This document shows, piece after piece, positions 24,798-32,870 of a stretch of 64,000 nucleotides of DNA; positions within the stretch are counted from its first letter, which is position 1, and every line of letters begins with the position of its first letter. The notes beneath the pieces were generated by a model. That model saw only the letters and a program-made list of their open reading frames with translations. It had not been told where the DNA came from and did not search any database. A program made the position numbers and the translations under genes. Source of the stretch: JBBDWK01 sp040902885 (lineage in GTDB: Bacteria > Acidobacteriota > Terriglobia > Bryobacterales > Bryobacteraceae); NCBI GenBank assembly GCA_040902885.1, contig JBBDWK010000063.1, positions 1-64,000 on the forward strand, given 5' to 3'.

Positions 24798-25442
24798 ATG
24801 AGCGTGGCGGCGTCCGATAGTAAACAAGACGCGCACAGCAGGGCCCTGCGCGGGGAGCTGGAGGGGCGCAGCGACTACGCCATCATCGGCGAAGTGATCG
24901 AGCCGAATACGCGCGTCCTGGATCTGGGCTGCGGCGAAGGCGAGCTGCTGGCCTGGCTGGCGGAAACCAAAGGTGTGGACGCGCGCGGCGTGGAGCTCTC
25001 CGCCGGCAAGGTCCGGCGCGCCATCGCCCGCGGCGTTTCCGTTTATCAGGGCGATATCGACGAGGGTCTGGCGGACTATCCGGACCACGCCTTCGATTAC
25101 GTGATCCTGAGCCAGACCCTGCAGGAAACGCGCCACCCTCTCACGGTGCTCCGGGAGATGCTGCGCGTGGGTCGGCGGGCCATTGTGGCGTTTCCGAATT
25201 TCGGCCACTGGTCGGTACGGCTGTCCATGCTGCTTCACGGCCGCGCTCCAAAAACACCGCTCTTTCCCCACGACTGGTACGACTCGCCGAACATCCACTT
25301 CCTGACCGTCTTCGACTTCGAGGAGCTGGTATCCAAAGAGCGGATGGTGGTGGAACGGCGCGTTTTTCTGGCCGGCCGCCGCCGGGTCGATTTCGCGCCC
25401 AATCTTCTGGCCGAGGTGGCGGTGTTCCTGTTCAGAAAATAA
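24798..25442 (+). CDS. metW: methionine biosynthesis protein MetW
   Basis: A 214-residue SAM-dependent methyltransferase-fold protein with VLDLGCGEGELLAWL (about residues 38-52) as motif I, VYQGDIDEGL near 81 and FDYVILSQTLQETRHP near 98, all typical of MetW. It works with MetX; the pair is needed for homoserine acetylation in several bacteria. It starts 3 bases after the metX stop, so it is translationally linked. recA follows on the same strand with its own likely promoter. Confidence 0.93.
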   Translation: MSVAASDSKQDAHSRALRGELEGRSDYAIIGEVIEPNTRVLDLGCGEGELLAWLAETKGVDARGVELSAGKVRRAIARGVSVYQGDIDEGLADYPDHAFDYVILSQTLQETRHPLTVLREMLRVGRRAIVAFPNFGHWSVRLSMLLHGRAPKTPLFPHDWYDSPNIHFLTVFDFEELVSKERMVVERRVFLAGRRRVDFAPNLLAEVAVFLFRK

Positions 25443-25458
25443 CATAGGCGTCCGCTGC

Positions 25459-25464
25459 TATAAT
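25459..25464 (+). promoter_or_regulatory. candidate -10 box for recA
   Basis: A perfect TATAAT 41 bases before the recA ATG. No convincing -35 is visible at 16-18 bases upstream; the best alternatives lie inside the end of metW. No SOS box that I can name was seen. A ribosome site AGGAG (25490-25494) precedes ATG 25505. Confidence 0.4.
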
Positions 25465-25504
25465 TGTCTTTCGGCCCCCCTACCTTATTAGGAGTATCCC
25501 AACC

Positions 25505-26578
25505 ATGGACGATAAAGAACGCAATCGCGCGCTGGACCTGACCCTGGCTCAGATTGAGAAGCAGTTTGGCAAAGGGTCGATCCTACGTCTCGGCGCGAAG
25601 GATGCTATCGTTCCCGTCTCGGTCATCTCGACCGGCTCCATCTCTCTCGACGCGGCGTTAGGCGTGGGGGGCTTTCCCCGGGGGCGAATCTGCGAGATCT
25701 TCGGTCCGGAGTCTTCCGGAAAAACGACCATCGCGTTACAGGTTGTGGCGGAGGCGCAGAAGGCTGGCGGCATGGCGGCTTTCATCGATGTGGAGCACGC
25801 ACTCGACCCCATCTATGCGCGTAAGCTGGGCGTGGATGTGGACAATCTGCTGGTCTCGCAACCCGACTACGGCGAGCAGGCGCTCGAGATCACCGGCGCC
25901 CTGATCGCGTCCGGCTCCATCGACGTGCTGGTGGTCGATTCGGTGGCCGCCCTGGTTCCCAAGGCCGAGCTCGATGGCGAGATGGGCGACAGTCACATGG
26001 GCGTGCATGCCCGCCTGATGTCGCAGGCCCTGCGCAAGCTGACCGGCGTGGTTTCCAAATCCAAGACGTGTCTGGTTTTCATCAATCAGATCCGGGAAAA
26101 GATCGGAGTGATGTTCGGCAGTCCGGAAACCACCACCGGCGGCCGTGCGCTCAAGTTCTATTCCTCCGTCCGCGTGGATATCCGGCGCATTGCGGCCATC
26201 AAGGACGGCGATGTGGTTACCGGCAATCGCACGAAGGTCAAGATCGTCAAAAATAAGCTCGCGCCCCCGTTCCGCGAGGCCGAATTCGACATTATCTACG
26301 GCGAAGGAGTCTCCCGCGAAGGCGACTTGATCGACCTGGGCGTGGCGCACAACATCATCGAAAAAAGCGGCTCCTGGTTCAGCTACAAAGGCGAGCGCAT
26401 CGGACAGGGCCGGGAGAATTCGCGCCAGTTCCTGAAGGACAATGCCGACGTGCGGGCGAAGATCGATGTAGCGCTGCGCCAGCAGCTCGGCCTGTTGAGG
26501 GAGCAGCCCGCGGCGGGGGCCGAAGCGCCGGCGGAATCCCCAAAACCAGCGCCAATGGCTTCTTCGCGGGGCCGTTGA
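25505..26578 (+). CDS. recA: recombinase RecA
   Basis: A 357-residue RecA of normal length. The Walker A motif GPESSGKTT occupies residues 67-75, IDVLVVDSVAALVPK near 140 is Walker B, and FINQIREKIGVMFGSPETTTGG near 197 contains the L2 region. The C-terminal tail is rich in Ala, Pro, Glu and Ser. It promotes strand exchange and SOS induction in the cytoplasm. The start is set by AGGAG eleven bases before the ATG. There is no intein. Confidence 0.98.
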   Translation: MDDKERNRALDLTLAQIEKQFGKGSILRLGAKDAIVPVSVISTGSISLDAALGVGGFPRGRICEIFGPESSGKTTIALQVVAEAQKAGGMAAFIDVEHALDPIYARKLGVDVDNLLVSQPDYGEQALEITGALIASGSIDVLVVDSVAALVPKAELDGEMGDSHMGVHARLMSQALRKLTGVVSKSKTCLVFINQIREKIGVMFGSPETTTGGRALKFYSSVRVDIRRIAAIKDGDVVTGNRTKVKIVKNKLAPPFREAEFDIIYGEGVSREGDLIDLGVAHNIIEKSGSWFSYKGERIGQGRENSRQFLKDNADVRAKIDVALRQQLGLLREQPAAGAEAPAESPKPAPMASSRGR

Positions 26579-26632
26579 GCGCAAAAAACCGTAAAAAACC
26601 CCAAAAAATGGCCTGTTTCGGCGATTTCTCTC

Positions 26633-26661
26633 TTTACATGCCGTAAACCTTCCCGTATGAT
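26633..26661 (+). promoter_or_regulatory. probable sigma-70 promoter of the HU gene
   Basis: TTTACA (26633-26638) and TATGAT (26656-26661) are spaced exactly 17 bases, placing the start of transcription near 26668 and a leader of about 57 bases ahead of GGGAGG and ATG 26725. Upstream A-rich tracts (about 26582-26610) could act as an UP element. Confidence 0.6.
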
Positions 26662-26724
26662 TGGATACGATTCGGGGCGGCTCACGCGAGAGTACGTCCC
26701 CTTGGGAGAATCGAAGGGAGGCAT

Positions 26725-27030
26725 ATGGCCGACAAGAGAATGACGCAGACGCAATTGATGAGATCCCTCGCCGAAAAGACCGCGGTGAGCAACAAAGTGG
26801 CGAAGCAGTTCCTGGACGAGCTGTCGAAAACAGCGGTCACGGAAGTGAAGAAGAACGGCGTGTTCGTTCTGCCTGGGCTGGGCCGGCTTGTTCGAGTCGA
26901 ACGGAAAGCCCGCGTAGGGCGTAATCCTGCAACCGGAGAGTCAATCAAGATCCCGGCCAAGAAGGTGGTCAAGTTTCGGGTGGCGAAAGCCGCCAAGGAC
27001 GCCATCGTCCCGCCCAAGGCGAAGAAGTAA
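26725..27030 (+). CDS. HU family DNA-binding protein
   Basis: A 101-residue histone-like protein. The helical half MTQTQLMRSLAEKTAVSNKV is followed by the beta-arm region GRLVRVERKARVGRNPATGE (about residues 52-71), with RNP at the arm tip that kinks DNA, and a lysine-rich C-terminus ending KAKK. It should bind and bend DNA as a dimer. Compared with E. coli HU (90 residues) it has a slightly longer N-terminus and a basic tail. It has its own promoter and a strong terminator downstream. Confidence 0.95.
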   Translation: MADKRMTQTQLMRSLAEKTAVSNKVAKQFLDELSKTAVTEVKKNGVFVLPGLGRLVRVERKARVGRNPATGESIKIPAKKVVKFRVAKAAKDAIVPPKAKK

Positions 27031-27048
27031 GGCGGAACCGGAAAAAGG

Positions 27049-27090
27049 AAAAACCCCGCTGAGCCGGAGCGCTCAGCGGGGTTTTTGTTT
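27049..27090. terminator. strong bidirectional intrinsic terminator
   Basis: Arms AAAAACCCCGCTGAGC (27049-27064) and GCTCAGCGGGGTTTTT (27071-27086) pair perfectly over 16 bases around a 6-base loop, flanked by A and T runs. It ends the HU transcript on the plus strand and could also stop minus-strand transcripts arriving from tatA. Confidence 0.92.
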
Positions 27091-27152
27091 GTTGCCTGGA
27101 AACTCTGAAGCCGAGATGAAATCCGCCCATCTTGCGGGCAGCTTCTCGAAGC

Positions 27153-27320
27153 CTACGCCTGCTTCTTCTCTTCGACCTTGTCATCGCCCTTCAACGCGTG
27201 CTTGAAGTTGCGAATTCCTTCGCCCAAACCCTTCGCAACCTCGGGAATCTTGCGGCCGCCAAACAGCAGCACCGCGATTCCCAGGACGATCAGAAGTTCA
27301 GGCAAGCCAATGGATCTCAT
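27153..27320 (-). CDS. tatA: Sec-independent translocase TatA/E
   Basis: From ATG 27320 this gives 55 residues: one membrane helix, LPELLIVLGIAVLLFGGRKI, containing the FGxxKxP hinge (FGGRKIPE), then an amphipathic helix (VAKGLGEGIRNFKHAL) and a charged tail ending KKQA. This is the TatA pattern; TatC is not in the window. It would form the Tat pore that exports the twin-arginine proteins seen here at 4773 and 41207. The frame is open to 27341, but the ATG at 27320 fits the family start. Confidence 0.9.
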   Translation of the reverse strand: MRSIGLPELLIVLGIAVLLFGGRKIPEVAKGLGEGIRNFKHALKGDDKVEEKKQA

Positions 27321-27410
27321 GCGGCCTCCTTTATCCTTCAATTCTAGGTGGCTGGCGACTGCGGCGTCAAGCGCGGCATACTCTCTGACGTTAAGGGCAG
27401 TCTCCCTGAA

Positions 27411-27938
27411 TCAGTTCTGTAGCGCCCTTTCGATGGCCGAAAGCAGTTCGGGCGATTCAGGTGTGACGTTGGGTTCGAAGCGCCCGGTCACCTTGCCATC
27501 CTTGCCAACCAGGAACTTCGTGAAGTTCCACTTGACATCGCCGCTGGCCCCGGTCAGATAGCCGTATAGAGGCGTTTTGCCATCCCCCTTCACCGAAACC
27601 TTGGCGTACATCGGGAAAGTGACGTTATAAGTGCGCGAGCAGAAGGCCTTGATCTCGGCGTCCGTGCCCGGCTCCTGCGCCCCGAAATCATTCGCGGGAA
27701 AACCGAGGACAACCAGCCCCTTGCCCTTGTATTTTCTGTAGAGCGCCTCGAGGCCGGCGTATTGCGGAGTGTAACCGCATTGGCTTGCGACGTTGACCAG
27801 CAGCAGGACTTTGCCCTTATAGGCGGCGAGCGGGGCGGGAGCGCCATCGATCGAGTTCAAAGTGAATTCATGTACGCTGGAGGCGGCGAACAGCAGGCCG
27901 CCGGCGGCCATGGACAGAAGCGGGAGAAACTTTCGCAT
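27411..27938 (-). CDS. glutathione peroxidase-family thiol peroxidase
   Basis: From ATG 27938 this gives 175 residues with an N-terminal signal peptide (about 1-20), so it acts outside the cytoplasm. The catalytic tetrad is visible: Cys54 (ASQCGYT), Gln89 (FGAQEPG), Trp137 and Asn138 (KWNFTKFLVG). A second cysteine, Cys100 (KAFCSRTY), sits where the resolving Cys of thioredoxin-dependent members lies, so thioredoxin-like proteins rather than glutathione are the likely reductant (inference). It reduces hydroperoxides. It stands alone on the minus strand. Confidence 0.92.
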   Translation of the reverse strand: MRKFLPLLSMAAGGLLFAASSVHEFTLNSIDGAPAPLAAYKGKVLLLVNVASQCGYTPQYAGLEALYRKYKGKGLVVLGFPANDFGAQEPGTDAEIKAFCSRTYNVTFPMYAKVSVKGDGKTPLYGYLTGASGDVKWNFTKFLVGKDGKVTGRFEPNVTPESPELLSAIERALQN

Positions 27939-27998
27939 GGTTCGATTATACGGGCTCAAAGCGAGGCCCGGCGACAGGTTAGGCCTCTCCGCCCGGCT

Positions 27999-28805
27999 TC
28001 AGTCCCGCTTCTTCCGCGCATGGCGCACCATTTCCACCAGAACGGTACGCGCTTCCTGGGTGGTCCGGACCTGGCGCGGGAATCCGATGCGCGCGCCGTG
28101 CACACGGTCGCCCGATTTCAAACGCACATGGAAGCCCAGCCGGTCGATGGAGGTCATCGCCGCTTCGTCCGCCGTCTCTTCCGCGTAAGCTTCGGCAAGA
28201 AGCAGCAGGGCATCCGCATGGTCGGCATTCATGTGACCGATGATGTCGGCCGCCGCACCGGCCAGCGGATCGGGCCGCGCTTCCGCGTATTCCATGGCCG
28301 GAATCCACCCCATCACGCCGAAGCCCCCGACGTAGTAAAGATCGAGCACCTCCATGCGGTAGAAGGCGAAGTCTTCGAAATCCACCCAATATTTCGCACT
28401 GGGCTGCGCTTCCAGATAGAGATCCCGCGCGGCGGCGCGCTCGGCGTCGTCTATCCGCGTCACGTCGCCCACCAGCGTGACCCGTGCCTTGCCGAGAGCG
28501 TCCGCGCCGTCCCCGGCCTCGGTCACCAGCAAGCTCGCGCGCGGGTCCGCCATCAGGTTCTGGGTATGCATGGCCATGCCGCTGATGAGGAAGACCGGGC
28601 GGCCGTCCGGTCCCAGAGCGTAAGGCATTACGGATGCAAACGGGTATCCGGTGCGGCGGCGCGAGTGGGTCGAAAGGCTCCCGATATCGCGCTGGTGCAG
28701 CAGCGTGCGCGCCCGTTCCGCGTATGCCGACTCGGGGACGGACGGGCGTTCCGTGTCCGACGCGGGCATCGGGGGAGCGTTGTGTTTTCGGGGAGCGTCG
28801 CTCAT
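27999..28805 (-). CDS. HugZ-like pyridoxamine-phosphate-oxidase-fold protein
   Basis: I take ATG 28805 as the start (268 residues); an upstream extension to 28967 runs inside lepA. The N-terminal split-barrel FMN-binding domain (about 20-165) contains FLISGMAMHTQNLMADPRASLLV. The C-terminal part has IIGHMNADHADALLLLA near 190, typical of the DUF2470/HugZ type that binds or degrades haem. It begins 14 bases after the lepA stop on the same strand, so it is co-transcribed with lepA. The substrate is uncertain; haem oxygenase-like or general flavin reductase activity are both possible. Confidence 0.85.
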   Translation of the reverse strand: MSDAPRKHNAPPMPASDTERPSVPESAYAERARTLLHQRDIGSLSTHSRRRTGYPFASVMPYALGPDGRPVFLISGMAMHTQNLMADPRASLLVTEAGDGADALGKARVTLVGDVTRIDDAERAAARDLYLEAQPSAKYWVDFEDFAFYRMEVLDLYYVGGFGVMGWIPAMEYAEARPDPLAGAAADIIGHMNADHADALLLLAEAYAEETADEAAMTSIDRLGFHVRLKSGDRVHGARIGFPRQVRTTQEARTVLVEMVRHARKKRD

Positions 28806-28819
28806 TTCACCGGTTACGC

Positions 28820-30631
28820 CTATTCTCCGCCGTCGCCGGTCACGCGCAGCACCGCCAAAAACGCTTCCTGCGGGATATCCACGCGGCCCACGCGCTTCAT
28901 CCGCTTCTTGCCTTCCTTCTGCTTCTCCAGGAGCTTGCGCTTGCGCGAAATGTCGCCGCCATAACACTTCGCGAGTACGTTCTTGCGCAGCGGGGGAACG
29001 GTCTCGCGCGAGATGACCTTGTTGCCGATCGCCGCCTGAATGGGCACCTCGAACATCTGGCGCGGAATCAGCTTGCGCATGCGCTCCACCAGGCCCTTGC
29101 CGCGGTCGTAAGCGAAATCCTTGTGAACGATGATGGTCAGCGCGTCCACCGGCTCGCCCGCGATCAGGACGTCCAGCTTCACCATGGGCGAGACACGGTG
29201 ACCGGCGAGATGATAGTCCAGCGACGCATAGCCGCGCGAAGCCGATTTCAGCCGGTCGTAGAAGTCCAGAACAATTTCGTTCAGCGGCAGCTCGTACAGC
29301 AGCATCACACGCCCGGCGCCAATATACTCGAACTTCTTTTGCACGCCGCGTTTTTCTTCGAGCAGATTCAGAATGCCGCCCAGGTATTCTTCCCGTGTAA
29401 TCACCGTGGCGTCGATGATCGGCTCTTCAATCTGCTGGATCTCGCTCGGGTTGGGAAATCGGGTGGGATTATCGACCTCGAACACCTCCCCGGCCGTGGT
29501 CGTTACGCGGTAACGGACGCCTGGCGCCGTGGTGATCAGATCGATGTTGAACTCGCGCTCCAGGCGCTCCTGCACAATCTCGAGATGCAGCAGGCCCAGA
29601 AAGCCGCAGCGGAAACCGAAGCCCAGCGCCACCGAGTTCTCCGGCTCGAAGTTGAAAGCGGAGTCGTTCAGGCGCAGCTTCTCGAGCGCGTCGCGCAGCA
29701 GCCCGTGCTCATGGCTTTCCACCGGATACAGGCCCGCGAAGACCATGGGCTTGATCTCTTCAAAACCCGGCAGCGGCTCGGCCGCGGGATTCTCGTGATC
29801 GGTGATGGTATCGCCGATCTTGGCGTCCGACACGGTCTTGATGTTGGCGAACAGGTAGCCTACCTCGCCGGCGGAAAGCTCGTCCGCGGGTATCGCCTTG
29901 GGCGACTGGTAGCCCAGGCCCTCCACCTCGAACACCTGGCCGTTCGACCACAGGCGGATCTTCTGGCCCATGCGGATGCAGCCTTCAATCACACGCAGGA
30001 GAATGACGACTCCGCGATAAGGGTCGAACCAGGAATCGAAGATGAGCGCGCGCAACGGAAGATTGACGGCTCCGCGCGGCGGCGGAACCAGGTGAACGAT
30101 GGCCTCTAACGTTTCGTGAATTCCGATGCCCTGCTTGGCGCTGACCAGCAGGGCGCCGCTGGCGTCCAGGCCGACCACCTGCTCGATCTGCTCGCGAATC
30201 CGCTCCGGCTCGGCGGCCGGAAGATCGATCTTATTAATGACGGGGATAATTTCGAGGTTATGGTGCAGCGCCAGATAAGTGTTAGCCAGGGTCTGGGCTT
30301 CCACTCCCTGCGAAGCGTCCACCACCAGCAGCGCGCCTTCGCAAGCCTGTAAACTGCGCGAAACTTCATAGGAGAAATCGACATGGCCGGGAGTATCGAT
30401 TAAATTCAATTGATACATGTTGCCATCGTCGGCGCGATAATTCAGCCGGACCGCATGAGCCTTGATGGTAATGCCGCGCTCCCGTTCCAGATCCATGGAA
30501 TCGAGCACCTGTTCCATCATTTCGCGCTGGGAAAGCGCCCCGGTCGTTTCCAGCAAGCGGTCGGCCAGCGTGGACTTCCCATGATCGATATGCGCAATGA
30601 TAGAGAAGTTGCGGATGAATTGGGGGTCCAT
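28820..30631 (-). CDS. lepA: elongation factor 4
   Basis: From ATG 30631 this is a 603-residue translational GTPase, the usual LepA length. The P-loop HIDHGKST (residues 14-21), DTPGH and NKID motifs mark the G domain. The C-terminal part carries the LepA-specific DILIAGEPVDALTIIVHKDFA-like segment and the KRKLLEKQKEGKKRMK tail. It associates with ribosomes and helps back-translocation or late 30S assembly. A longer frame to 30730 is not family-like. The gene is divergent from the enoyl-CoA hydratase gene with 35 bases between them. Confidence 0.97.
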   Translation of the reverse strand: MDPQFIRNFSIIAHIDHGKSTLADRLLETTGALSQREMMEQVLDSMDLERERGITIKAHAVRLNYRADDGNMYQLNLIDTPGHVDFSYEVSRSLQACEGALLVVDASQGVEAQTLANTYLALHHNLEIIPVINKIDLPAAEPERIREQIEQVVGLDASGALLVSAKQGIGIHETLEAIVHLVPPPRGAVNLPLRALIFDSWFDPYRGVVILLRVIEGCIRMGQKIRLWSNGQVFEVEGLGYQSPKAIPADELSAGEVGYLFANIKTVSDAKIGDTITDHENPAAEPLPGFEEIKPMVFAGLYPVESHEHGLLRDALEKLRLNDSAFNFEPENSVALGFGFRCGFLGLLHLEIVQERLEREFNIDLITTAPGVRYRVTTTAGEVFEVDNPTRFPNPSEIQQIEEPIIDATVITREEYLGGILNLLEEKRGVQKKFEYIGAGRVMLLYELPLNEIVLDFYDRLKSASRGYASLDYHLAGHRVSPMVKLDVLIAGEPVDALTIIVHKDFAYDRGKGLVERMRKLIPRQMFEVPIQAAIGNKVISRETVPPLRKNVLAKCYGGDISRKRKLLEKQKEGKKRMKRVGRVDIPQEAFLAVLRVTGDGGE

Positions 30632-30666
30632 GCGGTATGATGAGGCTCTGAGACCGATTATCCCAT

Positions 30667-31458
30667 ATGTCTTACGCCAATATCTTGTTTGAAGCCGGTG
30701 TTGACAGCGATGGCATAGTCCTTCTGACAATTAACCGGCCGGACAAGCTGAACGCACTCAATCGCGAGACAGTGGGTGAGTTGGAAGACGCTTTTAACAG
30801 GGTGGAATCCGACGGTTCATTGCGGGGGCTGATTCTCACCGGCGCGGGCGAGAAGGCGTTCGTGGCAGGCGCGGACATCAACGAGCTGGCCGCCATGACG
30901 CCGGTGGATGCCAGAGAGATTGCCGCGCGCGGCCAGCAGATTCTGCGCAAGCTGGAGACGGGCAGGAAGCCTTCCATCGCGGCGATCAACGGCTTCGCGC
31001 TGGGCGGAGGGTTGGAGCTGGCGATGTGCGCGACCATGCGCGTGGCCTCGCCGAACGCAAGGCTCGGGCAGCCCGAGGTGAAGCTGGGTATTCTGCCGGG
31101 CTACGGCGGAACACAGCGGCTGCCTCGTCTGGTGGGACGGGGGCGCGCCCTGGAGATGCTGCTGGGCGGCGACCCCATCGACGCCGGGGAGGCGCACCGC
31201 ATCGGGCTGGTAAATCATGTGGCGCCCCAGGCCGAACTGATCGGGTTTTGCCGCACCCTTCTGCGCAAGATACTGGCAAACGCGCCCGTGGCGGTAGCGC
31301 TCACCATGCAGGCCGTGGACGCAGGACTCGATTGCGGGCTGGAGGAGGGCCTGCGATTCGAGGCCATGGCGTTTGGCGTGGTCGCGGCGACGGAAGACCG
31401 GCGGGAAGGCACGCGGGCGTTTCTCGAGAAGCGCAAGGCTGCTTTCGCCGGAAGGTGA
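30667..31458 (+). CDS. enoyl-CoA hydratase/isomerase family protein
   Basis: A 263-residue crotonase-fold protein. The two catalytic glutamates of true enoyl-CoA hydratases are present: Glu117 (GGGLELAM) and Glu137 (GQPEVKLGI), 20 apart as in the rat enzyme. The oxyanion segment FVAGADINEL lies near 65. It should hydrate trans-2-enoyl-CoA in fatty-acid or amino-acid catabolism. The first of three close genes with ribH and nusB on the same strand, it overlaps nothing and is two bases from ribH. Confidence 0.92.
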   Translation: MSYANILFEAGVDSDGIVLLTINRPDKLNALNRETVGELEDAFNRVESDGSLRGLILTGAGEKAFVAGADINELAAMTPVDAREIAARGQQILRKLETGRKPSIAAINGFALGGGLELAMCATMRVASPNARLGQPEVKLGILPGYGGTQRLPRLVGRGRALEMLLGGDPIDAGEAHRIGLVNHVAPQAELIGFCRTLLRKILANAPVAVALTMQAVDAGLDCGLEEGLRFEAMAFGVVAATEDRREGTRAFLEKRKAAFAGR

Positions 31459-31460
31459 AT

Positions 31461-31940
31461 ATGGCGGCGAGGATCATTGAAGGCAGGTTGCAATCGCAGG
31501 GAATGCGCTTCGCGGTTGTGGTGAGCCGGTTCAACAGCATCATCACGGAGAGGCTGTTGGGCGGGGCGCTGGACGCGCTCGCCCGTACCGGCTGCGAACT
31601 GGAGGGCGTGGATATTGTGAAGGTGCCAGGCTCTTGGGAGCTTCCGGTGGTGGCCCGCGAGCTGGCGGGCCAGAAGCGGCACGACGCCATCATCTGCCTG
31701 AGCGCAGTGATTCGCGGGGACACCTCGCATGCCGATTACGTTGCGGGCGAGGCGGCCAAGGGCCTGGGGCAGGTGGCGGCCGAGTCCGGCGTTCCCGTCG
31801 CGTTCGGCGTGCTCACCTGCAACACCCTCGAGCAGGCCATCGACCGCGCGGGAGCCAAGAGCGGGAACAAAGGTTTCGACGCCGCCATGACCGCCATCGA
31901 GATGGCCGACCTCATGCGCCGGCTTCGAGGCTCGGCATAG
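31461..31940 (+). CDS. ribH: 6,7-dimethyl-8-ribityllumazine synthase
   Basis: From ATG 31461 this gives 159 residues, the normal size. VVVSRFNSIITERLL (about residues 19-33) is the substrate-binding strand, VPGSWELPVVA near 55 the next conserved block, and IRGDTSHADYV supplies the general-acid His90. It makes the last intermediate of riboflavin from 5-amino-6-ribitylaminouracil and 3,4-dihydroxybutanone phosphate, and assembles as an icosahedral or pentameric shell. It is followed after 4 bases by nusB, a very common pairing. Confidence 0.96.
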   Translation: MAARIIEGRLQSQGMRFAVVVSRFNSIITERLLGGALDALARTGCELEGVDIVKVPGSWELPVVARELAGQKRHDAIICLSAVIRGDTSHADYVAGEAAKGLGQVAAESGVPVAFGVLTCNTLEQAIDRAGAKSGNKGFDAAMTAIEMADLMRRLRGSA

Positions 31941-31944
31941 GCCG

Positions 31945-32388
31945 ATGCCGTCGCGACGCAGAGCCCGGCAGGAGGCCCTGCAAATCCTCTTTTCGTGGGA
32001 CCTGCGCCGGCAGCCGCTCGACGAGGCGATCGCCGCTTACTACGACTCGCTCACCATGGAAGAACTTTCCGGCTCCGGCGGGGCGGGCGCGGCGCAGCAG
32101 CCCGCGCGCGACCCCTTCGTGGAACTGCTGGTGCGCGGCGCCGTGGAGCACCTCGCGGAGATCGACCAGAAGATCACGCAACACGCGGAGCATTGGCGCA
32201 TCGAGCGCATGCCCACCGTGGACCGCAACATCCTGCGTCTCGCGATTTTTGAGATGACGCAGACCGAAACGCCCGCCCCCGTGGCGATCGACGAAGCGCT
32301 GGAGCTGGCGCACCGGTTCTCGGAAGAGAAGTCGGTGCAGTTCATCAACGGTGTTCTGGACGCGGTGCATCGAGAGCGCGGCGGCTAG
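31945..32388 (+). CDS. nusB: transcription antitermination factor NusB
   Basis: A 147-residue all-helical RNA-binding protein. The N-terminus RRRARQEALQILFSWDL is the NusB signature, and the C-terminal VPVAIDEALELAHRFSEE-like stretch (here PVAIDEALELAHRFSEEK) with FINGVLDAV completes the family pattern. It joins NusA/NusE at boxA sites in rRNA transcription. It begins 4 bases after ribH and the small membrane protein follows after about 50 bases. Confidence 0.96.
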   Translation: MPSRRRARQEALQILFSWDLRRQPLDEAIAAYYDSLTMEELSGSGGAGAAQQPARDPFVELLVRGAVEHLAEIDQKITQHAEHWRIERMPTVDRNILRLAIFEMTQTETPAPVAIDEALELAHRFSEEKSVQFINGVLDAVHRERGG

Positions 32389-32437
32389 CCCGCGTGGATT
32401 GTTACAATGGCCGTTCGCATTACTACTTCCGGAGGTG

Positions 32438-32854
32438 ATGGTGTTTTTTCTGCGAGCCCTGCTGCAGATTTACAGTTACGTCTTCCATCTGATGCTGGGC
32501 CTGTTTCTGCTGGCAACTTCGGGCCTCGCACTCTTCGGAGCGGGGCAGACGCTCAAGCTGGAGGTCCTGCCCTGGGCCGGGGACACCTTGGCCCGCGTGG
32601 TTTTCTGGTCGTCGCTGGCCGGCTTGACGACACTGGTGCTTGCCGTGGCGGGCAGACTGCGCTTCCTGTTTTTCTTCTGGACCTTGATTGTCCTGACGCT
32701 GCTCGTCAGAGGCTTCTTCTTCTCGGCCTACGATTTTCGCGGACCCGTCGAGTTCACCACGGCCATGTATCTCACGCTGGCCGCGCTGGTAGCCGCGCTG
32801 GGCGGATTCTTCCAGATCCGCAAACGGGAGAAACGCCGGAAACGGCTGGGGTAG
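32438..32854 (+). CDS. small four-helix membrane protein, hypothetical
   Basis: About 138 residues, strongly hydrophobic, with four predicted helices (roughly 5-30, 45-68, 72-95 and 105-128) and a very basic tail (RKREKRRKRLG). No known family was recognised. A GGAGG site at 32431-32435 is only two bases before ATG 32438 but five before GTG 32441, so translation may really start at the GTG (137 residues). The open frame reaches back to 32351 inside nusB, which I do not accept. Same strand as the ribH-nusB genes. Confidence 0.65.
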   Translation: MVFFLRALLQIYSYVFHLMLGLFLLATSGLALFGAGQTLKLEVLPWAGDTLARVVFWSSLAGLTTLVLAVAGRLRFLFFFWTLIVLTLLVRGFFFSAYDFRGPVEFTTAMYLTLAALVAALGGFFQIRKREKRRKRLG

Positions 32855-32870
32855 GTAGTTCTATCTTTCT